In this document: positions 1-6,102 of the stretch, in pieces
How positions within the stretch are numbered: position 1 is the first letter of the stretch
Layout of the letters: each line of letters opens with the position of its first letter
NCBI GenBank assembly: GCA_031288005.1
Contig: JAITSE010000087.1
Coordinates: 1 to 9,759 of the forward strand
DNA length: 9,759 nucleotides
Source of the DNA: Treponema sp.
GTDB lineage: Bacteria > Spirochaetota > Spirochaetia > Treponematales > Breznakiellaceae
Direction: 5' to 3'
Program-made: the position numbers and the translations under genes
The notes under the pieces: model-generated
Databases searched by the model: none
What the model saw: the letters and a program-made list of their open reading frames with translations, nothing else
Told to the model about the DNA's origin: nothing

Positions 1-574
1 ACGAAAAGATGCAAAAACCGGAGTTGTCAAAAAATATGATAAAACACTTTTTTATAATTCCCCCGATTCTGGTATCCCTGCGGGCCAGGACCGCGGGAAA
101 GAACTGTAGCGACAGCGTACAAATTACCAGGGTCCAAAAAATTACAGCTCCAAGGACAAGCCCAAGCATGGGCATGGCCTCAAGACCGATGTAGAAAGGT
201 ATTACCTTGACAGCCAACAGGACAAGCAAGAAATTCAAAAGGCAGTACGCTATGCCTTGCGGCCAGGCGGCCTTCATGTTTTTGAAGAAATCGCCAAAAC
301 CGAAAGAGCCGTAGTCGGCGACAGCTTTTAAGGATATGGCCGCGCCTGTGATGTAAACAAAGCACCAAAGTATACCGGCAATAAGAACGGCAAGCGAAAG
401 GAAGGGGACGGATTCAAGGAGCGGGGGAATAAAAATCGGAATCGATGCGGAGGCGATAAACCCCAAATTTATCAACGCCATCCGGAACAGGTTGTCCCAC
501 AGGTCAAAAAAAAACTTTTTTAAAAGAAATCCCAGCATTGGTCTACTATAGGGCATATTGTTTTTTACGTCCAT
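1..574 (-). CDS. Multi-pass membrane protein, DUF624/YesL-like (3' end outside window)
   Basis: Reading the minus strand gives an open frame of about 191 codons that runs off the left edge, so the C-terminus is missing. The protein has a basic/aromatic N-terminus, then hydrophobic segments at about residues 28-52, 57-82, 105-130 and 133-160, and a fifth beginning near 172. The segment order, a cytoplasmic-type loop with FGDFFKNMKAAWPQG, and the motif LQFFPAVLARRD before an amphipathic helix resemble the DUF624/YesL family, which often lies beside carbohydrate-uptake genes; the family call is tentative. Three in-frame ATGs lie 18 bases apart (574, 556 and 538). I chose 574 because a weak GCAGG precedes it; 538 is a credible alternative that places the start just before the first helix. 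The gene is divergent from the DUF4062 gene. No substrate or function can be assigned. Confidence 0.82.
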   Translation of the reverse strand, partial: MDVKNNMPYSRPMLGFLLKKFFFDLWDNLFRMALINLGFIASASIPIFIPPLLESVPFLSLAVLIAGILWCFVYITGAAISLKAVADYGSFGFGDFFKNMKAAWPQGIAYCLLNFLLVLLAVKVIPFYIGLEAMPMLGLVLGAVIFWTLVICTLSLQFFPAVLARRDTRIGGIIKKCFIIFFDNSGFCIFS

Positions 575-596
575 ATTGCCTGCGGTGTGAACCTGG

Positions 597-613
597 TACC
601 GGCTTTTACCGGC
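597..613. promoter_or_regulatory. Tandem TACCGGC repeat in divergent intergenic region
   Basis: TACCGGC occurs at 597-603 and again at 607-613, so the copies start exactly 10 bases apart, about one helical turn. They lie between the divergent starts at 574 (minus) and 686 (plus), about 20 bases upstream of a weak promoter candidate for the plus-strand gene. The arrangement suits an operator bound by a protein on one DNA face, but the repeat is short and no regulator is known. Confidence 0.25.
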
Positions 614-633
614 CTTGGCGAATTCTGAATGTC

Positions 634-662
634 TTGGTTTTTTATTTCTTTTTTGTTATGCT
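634..662 (+). promoter_or_regulatory. Weak sigma-70-like promoter candidate before the DUF4062 gene
   Basis: TTGGTT (634-639) and TATGCT (657-662) are separated by 17 bases and lie in a T-rich stretch. Each hexamer matches the consensus at four of six positions. The start of transcription would fall near 669, leaving a short leader with the ribosome binding site AAAGGAG at 673-679. It is position-appropriate but weak. Confidence 0.3.
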
Positions 663-685
663 TAAAAAACGGAAAGGAGCATTGT

Positions 686-1723
686 ATGGCACGAAAATAT
701 CATATTTTTGTCAGCTCAACGATAGAGGACCTAAGAAATGAACGCCGCGTTCTGAGCCGTCTAATTTGGGAAATGGGGCATATTCCAGTCTGTCTGAATG
801 AGTTTGACATAACAAACGAAGAAGACGAAAAGGTCATCAAGCGGCTCATTGGGGACTGCGATTATTTTATGGCCCTGGCAGCCCACAGGTACGGCCCTCA
901 CGCGGACAGCCAGGCGGGAAGGGAAACCGAATACGCCCTGGCGCTCAAACTGGGCATCCCCGTACTTGGCCTGATCCTTGGGGAAAAAGCCCGGTGGAAA
1001 GAATCAAAAAAAGATACGGATGCCGCTCTTATCTGCGCTATGGACGATTATAAACGGCGGCTGCAAAGCCATCCACATATTTTTTGGATTAACGCCCAAG
1101 ACCTAAAACAAAAAACCCGGGAACTTCTGAGCCGGGAGATTTTCCTGACTCCCAGAAACGGCTGGATTGTGGGGGATTCCTTTGCCGGGCCTCCTGCGGT
1201 AAATGTGATGGGCCGGCTTGTCGCGGAAAACGAAGACCTAAAACGGCAATTTCTTGTCCAAGACAGTCCGGCGGATTTCAGGAAGCAGGCGGTAAAACAT
1301 ACCTTGAGTATACTTTCAGGTCAGCGGATCACTCTGAGCTTCTTTTACAATCCCGGGGAAACTTGGGAGAATACAATCAAATGCCGGTATTTGAGACTGT
1401 TCCACCTTCTTACGCCTGAATTATATCTGGGCAAGACTACGGCGGATCTCTCCCGCTTCCTGGGCAGCATACTAAACCCCGATTTAACCAGGGCGCCCCG
1501 GAAAGATTACCCCACTCCTTCTAATACGATAAAAAAAATTATGACTGATTTTCATGTACTCAAACTCGTACACTATACGGGTGGCAAAAATGAAGAAAAC
1601 TGGGAACTTTCCGCCTACGGGAAAGAAGTTTACTCAGTATACCGTATACGCCAAATTGAAAAAAACATCGCAGGCCGCCTGACCGGTTCTCCTGAAAAGG
1701 AAGATGCTGGGACTCCGCCTTAA
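686..1723 (+). CDS. DUF4062 domain protein with winged-helix-like C-terminus
   Basis: This is a 345-residue soluble protein. Residues 4-100 match the DUF4062 pattern: a beta strand ending in FVSST (8-12), EDLRNERR, a GHIPV strand (31-35), a CDY strand (58-60), RYG (68-70), and GRETEYALALKLGIPVLGLI (78-97). DUF4062 is a Rossmann-like domain, usually compared with TIR and nucleoside deoxyribosyltransferase-like folds, and is often an N-terminal module of signalling or NTPase proteins. Residues 100-190 are mostly helical. Residues 235-320 read as a winged helix (TIKKIMTDFHVLKLV, then a hairpin and WELSAYGKEVY). I chose ATG 686 because AAAGGAG lies 6 bases upstream; the in-frame ATG at 629 would add a hydrophobic 19-residue leader without a good binding site. 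Nothing nearby is a recognised defence gene. The biochemical function is unknown; a regulatory or immune sensor role is only inference. Confidence 0.88.
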   Translation: MARKYHIFVSSTIEDLRNERRVLSRLIWEMGHIPVCLNEFDITNEEDEKVIKRLIGDCDYFMALAAHRYGPHADSQAGRETEYALALKLGIPVLGLILGEKARWKESKKDTDAALICAMDDYKRRLQSHPHIFWINAQDLKQKTRELLSREIFLTPRNGWIVGDSFAGPPAVNVMGRLVAENEDLKRQFLVQDSPADFRKQAVKHTLSILSGQRITLSFFYNPGETWENTIKCRYLRLFHLLTPELYLGKTTADLSRFLGSILNPDLTRAPRKDYPTPSNTIKKIMTDFHVLKLVHYTGGKNEENWELSAYGKEVYSVYRIRQIEKNIAGRLTGSPEKEDAGTPP

Positions 1724-1826
1724 GATCAAGACCCAGCTTCAACCTGGCGCAAAATCCCCGCATCCCGCGATATAGGCGGCATAGTGTAAAAAAGACCGGA
1801 CAAAATGGAACTTAAACTCGACAAAT

Positions 1827-3614
1827 ATGAAAAAAATGTTTACTCTGGAGAGTATGCTGGAGATTAAAGATTATATAGCCGGCTGGCCGGATTTTCCCTA
1901 TCCGAATTTTATTGCCTGGCTTGAAGCAGGCCGGCAAAAATGGGGAAACAACAAAGCTATTTATTACCGATTTGGAAAGCAAAAAGATTTTACGATCTGG
2001 ACGTATAATAAACTGGCTGAGGAATGTAAGCGCATCGCCCGGGGGCTTTTAGCCGCGGGACTCGTCAAGGGGGATCGGGTCGTCCTTTGGGCCGAAAACC
2101 GTCCGGAATGGATGGCTGTCTGGCTTGGAAGCGCTATTGCCGGGACAATTATCGTGCCGGTGGACTTCCTCGTTTCCGAACAGGAATGCGCTAATATTCT
2201 GAAGATCACCCAGGCCAAGGGCTTCTTTTATTCCGCCCGAAAACAGGAATTTGCCGGCTCCCTGGGCAAGGCCGGTCCCCGCCAGGATATTTCCCCGCTT
2301 GTCCTTTCCTGCATCACTGATGAGGGAAAGCCCGCTTTTTACTCCTTTGGCGCGGGAGCGGCGGACCAAAAGCTACCCGCCGTCTCGGACATCGCGGAAC
2401 GGGATCCGGTTTCCATCGTGTTCACCTCCGGCACTACCGGCTTTGCCAAAGGCGTAACCCTGCATCACAAGGGGATCATCGCCAACACAAGCGCCGCGAT
2501 CCTTTCGCTGAGGGCCTATGATTGGGATATATTCATCAATGTTCTGCCTTTGCACCACACCTACCCGACCACCTGTTCCTTCATGGCCCCCTTGTCCGTA
2601 GGCGCGGCCACTATCATCGTGGAAAAACTGGTCGGCAAGGTCGTTGTCGACGACATTCGGGACGCCGGCGGGACCTTCCTCATAGCCGTCCCCCTTCTCT
2701 ACGACAAGGTGAAGATAGCCATAGACCAGGGTTACCAGAAACTCCCCGGCGTAGTAAAGGCAGCGCTCAATGTTTTCCGGAAGATCGCCCTGGAAAAGGC
2801 CAAGAAAGGGGACTACGTATTCGGCCAGAAATTCTTCAAGTTCATTCGCAAAAAGGCGGGATTTGCCTCGGTTCGTATGATGGTTGCCGGCGGCGGGCCG
2901 TTAAGCCCTCAAACAGCGGATTTCTTCGACTCCCTGGGCTTCAACATTGTCCATGGCTACGGCATGAGCGAAAACAGCCCCCTCATCAGCGTAAGCACCC
3001 CCTGGCATAAGAACAACTATTCCGTGGGCCTGCGGGTCAAATATACGGACGTTAAAATCGTCGATAAGAACGAAGACGGCGTAGGCGAAATCGCGGTCAA
3101 ATCTCCTTCCCTCATGCTGGGTTACTGGGAAAACCCCGAGGCCACGGCGGAGGTCTTTACCGAAGACGGCTACCTCTTGACCGGCGATCTGGGGTACATC
3201 GACGACCAGGGCTTTATTTTCATTAACGGACGGAAAAAGAACCTCATCGTAAGCTCCGGGGGCAAAAACATTTATCCCGAAGAGATAGAGGCCCACTTCG
3301 ACGGTTCCCGGACAATAAGTGAAATCATCGTTGTTGGCCGGAGAGAAGCCGAATTCGGCGGCGAGCAGATTTTCGCCGTGGCAGTTCCTCACTACGAGAA
3401 CCTTGCGGCTGACTACCCCGGTAAAGAATTGGACGACGCTTTCGTTCATGAATTGGTCAAAAAGGAGATTGAGCAGGTCAACCGTACGCTGGTGGGGTAC
3501 AAGAAGATCACTGATTTTACCCTGCGAAAGGAGCCGTTTGAGAAAAACGCCCAGCAAAAGATCAAACGGTTTCTTTATAAGGAGTACACGACAGCGTCAT
3601 CGGAAAAGAAATAG
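1827..3614 (+). CDS. AMP-forming long-chain acyl-CoA synthetase (FadD/FAA1-like)
   Basis: This 595-residue protein belongs to the ANL (acyl-CoA synthetase, NRPS adenylation, luciferase) superfamily. These enzymes activate a fatty acid with ATP to acyl-AMP and transfer it to CoA, feeding phospholipid synthesis or fatty-acid use. Visible motifs, in order: the phosphate-binding loop FTSGTTGFAKG near residues 199-209 (the usual proline before Lys is Ala here), GYGMSENSP near 379-387, TGDLGYID near 452-459 with the ribose-binding Asp, GRKKNLIVSSGGKNIYPEEIE near 468-488, and the C-terminal NAQQKIKR near 574-581, which supplies the catalytic Lys. Length and motif spacing are normal, and no membrane segment is evident. 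The start is uncertain: ATG 1827 has no clear binding site, whereas in-frame ATG 1854 has GGAG only 3 bases upstream; the conserved part begins after residue 10 either way. It appears to be transcribed alone. Chain-length preference cannot be read from the sequence. Confidence 0.95.
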   Translation: MKKMFTLESMLEIKDYIAGWPDFPYPNFIAWLEAGRQKWGNNKAIYYRFGKQKDFTIWTYNKLAEECKRIARGLLAAGLVKGDRVVLWAENRPEWMAVWLGSAIAGTIIVPVDFLVSEQECANILKITQAKGFFYSARKQEFAGSLGKAGPRQDISPLVLSCITDEGKPAFYSFGAGAADQKLPAVSDIAERDPVSIVFTSGTTGFAKGVTLHHKGIIANTSAAILSLRAYDWDIFINVLPLHHTYPTTCSFMAPLSVGAATIIVEKLVGKVVVDDIRDAGGTFLIAVPLLYDKVKIAIDQGYQKLPGVVKAALNVFRKIALEKAKKGDYVFGQKFFKFIRKKAGFASVRMMVAGGGPLSPQTADFFDSLGFNIVHGYGMSENSPLISVSTPWHKNNYSVGLRVKYTDVKIVDKNEDGVGEIAVKSPSLMLGYWENPEATAEVFTEDGYLLTGDLGYIDDQGFIFINGRKKNLIVSSGGKNIYPEEIEAHFDGSRTISEIIVVGRREAEFGGEQIFAVAVPHYENLAADYPGKELDDAFVHELVKKEIEQVNRTLVGYKKITDFTLRKEPFEKNAQQKIKRFLYKEYTTASSEKK

Positions 3615-3674
3615 TTGAGTTGGTCTCACCAGATTTTCGGCAGCGGTAAACCCTCAGCACAAATGACCCTCCCT

Positions 3675-3688
3675 CGCCCCAAGGGGCG
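3675..3688. repeat. Short GC hairpin downstream of the acyl-CoA synthetase gene
   Basis: CGCCC pairs with GGGCG around a CAAG loop, 60 bases after the acyl-CoA synthetase stop codon. It is not followed by a run of T, so it is not a canonical intrinsic terminator, though it may stabilise the 3' end of the mRNA. Confidence 0.35.
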
Positions 3689-3719
3689 GAGTATATACCC
3701 CTCGCATACAATCAACTGT

Positions 3720-3748
3720 TTGACAAAGACGTATGAAACTTATAGTAT
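3720..3748 (+). promoter_or_regulatory. Candidate promoter for the STAS-ybjN-pspA cluster
   Basis: A perfect -35 hexamer TTGACA (3720-3725) is followed after 17 bases by TAGTAT (3743-3748); an overlapping TATAGT at 3741-3746 is a better -10 match but has only 15-base spacing. The surroundings are AT-rich. It lies about 150 bases upstream of the STAS start, giving a long leader that contains the perfect 10-base palindrome TTTCCGGAAA at 3780-3789, a possible protein-binding site. The rest of the 3615-3899 gap shows no gene. Confidence 0.45.
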
Positions 3749-3899
3749 ATCTTATAGTTATTAAGGAAATTATTGGAGCTTTCCGGAAATTTCGATTTTT
3801 GGAGAGCCTTATTGTTTGAATTTTGTTTCATAGCTATATTTCCCAACAGAAATCCGGCCTTCCGGTTTGTAGGCATAGGATTCTGCTAAAGAGAGCGTC

Positions 3900-4451
3900 A
3901 TGACTAATAATGATATAGTTCCGGAATTTGATGATGAAAAGGATGGAAGTCTTAAAATAACACTTCAATTGGTTGAAGAAATAGGCGGCTGCTTACTTCT
4001 ATATTTAACGGGCTATATTGATACCTACAATTCAAATTGTTTTCAAAAACGTATTGCCAAAGCCATTGACTATGGCTACAGCCGGCTGATATTCCACTGC
4101 GGAGGGCTCAACTATGTATCGTCTACCGGCATCGGGTCATTCACCGCGTTTTTGAAGGCCGTTAAGTCCCGGAATGGGGACCTTGTATTGCTGGGAATTC
4201 AACCCAAGGTATATGAAGTTTTTCAGCTTCTGGGATTTTCACAGTTTTTTAACATCAAAAATAATATTGAAGAGGCGTATAATTTTTTTCGAGGCGGCGA
4301 GGCGGCGCCTTCAATCAGCCCGTTTCCAAAAATTTTCGGCTGTCCTGTTTGTTTAAAGAAACTCAAAGCTGTAAAATCGGGCCGCTTCCGCTGTTCTCAG
4401 TGTAAGGCTATACTGGCAATAGACAAGGCTGGGCAGGTATTCCTCGGCTGA
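3900..4451 (+). CDS. STAS-domain anti-anti-sigma-like protein with C-terminal zinc ribbon
   Basis: This is a 183-residue protein. Residues 18-130 form a STAS domain of the SpoIIAA/RsbV type: strands around LLLYLTGYIDTYN (32-44), then RLIFHCGGLNYVSSTGIGSF (62-81), then DLVLLGIQPKVYEVFQLLGF (94-113). In that family a Ser in the DS(S/T)G loop is phosphorylated by an anti-sigma kinase; here the loop is SSTG, with Ser75 or Thr76 as likely acceptor and the usual preceding Asp replaced by Ser. Residues 148-168 add two knuckles, CPVC (148-151) and CSQC (165-168), spaced like a zinc ribbon, which simple anti-anti-sigma factors lack. The start is supported by AAGAGAG about 5 bases upstream. The gene leads a same-strand cluster with the YbjN-like and pspA genes, suggesting a partner-switch input to envelope stress. 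No kinase or phosphatase partner lies in the window. Confidence 0.88.
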   Translation: MTNNDIVPEFDDEKDGSLKITLQLVEEIGGCLLLYLTGYIDTYNSNCFQKRIAKAIDYGYSRLIFHCGGLNYVSSTGIGSFTAFLKAVKSRNGDLVLLGIQPKVYEVFQLLGFSQFFNIKNNIEEAYNFFRGGEAAPSISPFPKIFGCPVCLKKLKAVKSGRFRCSQCKAILAIDKAGQVFLG

Positions 4452-4490
4452 TAACCGGGTAAAAGCGGCGCTTCAGAGGAGTGTATATTT

Positions 4491-4928
4491 ATGATGGAAA
4501 AAAACAAAATCGAACAATATCTTATTGATTTGATGCTTACCTACCGGGAAATCAGTCATGATTTGTGGCTGATTGACGATCCGGAGCATAATTTGGCTGA
4601 CGTTGCCGTTATGTATGAAGAGCCTTTAGTCGTTTTCCGGGTGGCGGTGATGGATGTTCCTGATGCGGGGCAGGCAGAACGTTTGGAGTTATTCACGAAG
4701 CTGTTGGAACTTAATGCGAATGACGTACTCCATGGCGCTTATGCCCTGGAAGACGATAAAATAGTTTTAATTAACACTCAGGATTATGAAACCCTGGACT
4801 ATGGCGAATTCAGGTCTACCCTGGACGCCTTCAGTTTGGCTCTGGTTCAGCACTATCCTGTTCTGTCAAAGTATCGAAATAAGGCGGCGGGTAAATTAGC
4901 AACCCCGCTTTTAAGCTCTAAGGACTGA
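4491..4928 (+). CDS. YbjN-domain protein (type III secretion chaperone-like fold)
   Basis: This is a 145-residue acidic soluble protein. The features fit the YbjN / sensory-transduction-regulator family, which has an alpha-beta fold like type III secretion chaperones: an N-terminal helix (1-20), strands LADVAVMYEEPLVVFRVAVM (35-54), a helix ending in the signature LLELNAN (71-77), then HGAYALEDDKIVLIN (81-95), and a final helix EFRSTLDAFSLALVQHY (106-122). Proteins of this family are thought to act as binding or regulatory partners; no enzyme activity is known. ATG 4491 is preceded by AGAGGAG at 4475-4481 with 9-base spacing; ATG 4494 is a possible second start. The gene lies 39 bases after the STAS gene and 170 bases before pspA, so it may be a PspA partner or sensor. 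That role is inferred from position only. Confidence 0.82.
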   Translation: MMEKNKIEQYLIDLMLTYREISHDLWLIDDPEHNLADVAVMYEEPLVVFRVAVMDVPDAGQAERLELFTKLLELNANDVLHGAYALEDDKIVLINTQDYETLDYGEFRSTLDAFSLALVQHYPVLSKYRNKAAGKLATPLLSSKD

Positions 4929-4936
4929 ATGTCCAT

Positions 4937-4954
4937 GAACCGGTAAGCGGGTTC
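4937..4954. repeat. Hairpin-forming sequence GAACC/GGTTC after the ybjN-like gene
   Basis: GAACC (4937-4941) can pair with GGTTC (4950-4954) around an 8-base loop just after the stop codon, and a six-T run follows at about 4966-4971. The run is 11 bases past the stem, too far for a standard intrinsic terminator, so partial attenuation is only possible. A similar AACCGGT...CGGGT string recurs at 5065-5080, on the other side of the palindromic segment. Confidence 0.3.
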
Positions 4955-4989
4955 TTGGGAATATTGTTTTTTAGCGGCGGCTAGACTCG

Positions 4990-5056
4990 CAGAAACTTTG
5001 TTTCTGAGGGCTTAATATCCTAACAACGCTATATGGCGAAGTATTAAGCCCTTCGC
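4990..5056 (+). promoter_or_regulatory. Structured leader with nested inverted repeats upstream of pspA
   Basis: Three perfect inverted repeats lie here. Stem A is CAGAAAC (4990-4996) with GTTTCTG (5000-5006) around a TTT loop. Stem B is GGGCTTAATA (5008-5017) with TATTAAGCCC (5042-5051), ten base pairs around a 24-base loop that holds a small hairpin CGCT/GGCG (5027-5038, with one G-U pair). Stem C is GCGAAG (5036-5041) with CTTCGC (5051-5056). Stems B and C cross each other and so are mutually exclusive as drawn. The block ends 28 bases before the pspA ribosome binding site. It could be a switching RNA leader, a processing site, or a palindromic repeat inserted between the genes; the sequence alone does not decide. 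Confidence 0.5.
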
Positions 5057-5098
5057 TACAAATAAACCGGTTATACGGGTACACAGGAGGTTAGAAAT

Positions 5099-5788
5099 AT
5101 GGGCATTTTTTTACGATTGAAAACACTCATCTCATCAAATGTGAATGACTTAATCAATAAAGCGGAAAAGCCAGAAAAGATGCTCAATCAATTGCTTATT
5201 GATATGAATGAGCAGTTGATTGAGTCTAAGAAAGCGGTCGCCTTGGCCATCGCTGATGAAAAGAAGCTGGAACGGGAACTGCAAAATCAGGAGGCTCAGG
5301 CCCAGGAATGGGAGCGGAGGGCAGTTTTGGCGGTCCAGGCTGGAAAAGACGACTTGGCCAAGGAAGCATTACTTCGTAAGCAGGAATACAGCAACAATTC
5401 GGCGGAATACCGTAAACAATGGGACATCCAGAAGGCTTCGGTGGAAAAACTGAAGGAAGCTCTGCGGGAACTTCAAAATAAGATAGAAGAGGCGCAAAGA
5501 AAGAAAAACCTCCTTGTCGCCCGGGCAAAACGGGCGGAAGCCCAGCAGAAGATACAATCCACTCTTTCCAGCGTATCCGGCAACAGGACAGCCTTTGACG
5601 CTTTTGACCGGATGGCTCAGAAGGTTGACCAGATGGAGGCGGAGGCGGATGCCGTCCGGGAACTGGAGGATGTTTCCGCCAACGCCAGCCTGGAAAAGCG
5701 TTTTGCGGAACTAGAAAAATCGGATTCTTCCGCAGACCTTATGCTTTTAGAATTGAAAGAAAAGATGAAAGCTCTGCCGGAAAAATAA
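5099..5788 (+). CDS. pspA: PspA/IM30 (Vipp1) family membrane-stress protein
   Basis: This is a 229-residue protein, the usual PspA length. The N-terminus MGIFLRLKTLISSNVNDLINKAEKP is the amphipathic membrane-binding helix alpha-0 and the start of the hairpin, followed by EKMLNQLLIDM (26-36). Residues 36-150 are a long heptad-rich, highly charged coiled coil with the family motif AGKDDLAKEAL (81-91). Shorter helices follow (165-190 and 198-226). PspA proteins assemble into ESCRT-III-like rods on the inner face of the cytoplasmic membrane and protect it when proton leak or envelope damage occurs. A strong AGGAGG (5085-5090) lies 8 bases before the ATG, so high expression is expected once transcribed. 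No pspF, pspB or pspC is visible; control may instead involve the STAS and YbjN-like genes upstream and the inverted-repeat leader. No truncation or odd residue is seen. Confidence 0.95.
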   Translation: MGIFLRLKTLISSNVNDLINKAEKPEKMLNQLLIDMNEQLIESKKAVALAIADEKKLERELQNQEAQAQEWERRAVLAVQAGKDDLAKEALLRKQEYSNNSAEYRKQWDIQKASVEKLKEALRELQNKIEEAQRKKNLLVARAKRAEAQQKIQSTLSSVSGNRTAFDAFDRMAQKVDQMEAEADAVRELEDVSANASLEKRFAELEKSDSSADLMLLELKEKMKALPEK

Positions 5789-6102
5789 TAGACTCCGAAT
5801 GTTAATTACTTGTGGATAACTTGTACATATACCAGGGAATTGTCTTCTGAGGTATATATTTTTATACAGAGTGTTTTTTTATAAACCGGGAATGTTTTTT
5901 CAGTTTTGTAATTCCTTGTATTATAGCGATTTATTATGGATAAATTATTGTATTTCTCGTATAGCGAACATAAATTATGCTTTCCGCATTGAGATATGGC
6001 GAATAGTTTATTAAACAAAATGGATATTCCGTCTGTGGATAAGGTGTGGAAAAGATTCAGCGTACTCTTGCAAGATGAAGTTCTCCGTGTTAGTCTTAAC
6101 AA
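5789..6102. other. AT-rich intergenic region with DnaA-box cluster (origin-like or DnaA-regulated)
   Basis: No credible gene lies in these 314 bases. TGTGGATAA, the complement of the consensus DnaA box TTATCCACA, occurs perfectly at 5811-5819 and 6034-6042. One-mismatch copies are TATGGATAA at 5935-5943 and TGTGGAAAA at 6045-6053, the latter starting 11 bases after its neighbour. All four point the same way. By direct count, 5821-6000 has 53 G or C in 180 bases (29 percent), far below the flanking genes, with T-tracts at 5873-5880 and 5895-5900 that could melt easily. Clustered boxes beside an AT-rich stretch are the hallmark of bacterial origins, but dnaA, dnaN, rpmH or gyr genes are not in the window. 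A DnaA titration or regulatory site for the operon at 6103 is the main alternative. Confidence 0.55.
6068..6096 (+). promoter_or_regulatory. Weak promoter candidate placing transcription start at the 6103 ATG
   Basis: TTGCAA (6068-6073), a 17-base spacer and TAGTCT (6091-6096) form a weak sigma-70-like pair. Transcription would begin about 7 bases later, at or near ATG 6103, which lacks any ribosome binding site. This raises a leaderless mRNA, but the -10 matches the consensus at only three of six positions. Confidence 0.22.

Noticed and set aside
1724..1826. Possible terminator or promoter between the DUF4062 and acyl-CoA synthetase genes
   Set aside because: I found no stem with a T-tract and no convincing -35/-10 pair in these 103 bases.
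1805..1867. 20-codon open frame starting at ATG 1805 and overlapping the acyl-CoA synthetase start out of frame
   Set aside because: No ribosome binding site and an unremarkable peptide; a leader-peptide role cannot be supported.
2901..3557. 218-codon minus-strand open frame
   Set aside because: It lies wholly within the acyl-CoA synthetase gene, whose motifs are complete; its own translation shows no family pattern.
3675..3688. GC hairpin as intrinsic terminator of the acyl-CoA synthetase gene
   Set aside because: The stem is only five pairs and no T-tract follows, so it is recorded as a repeat instead.
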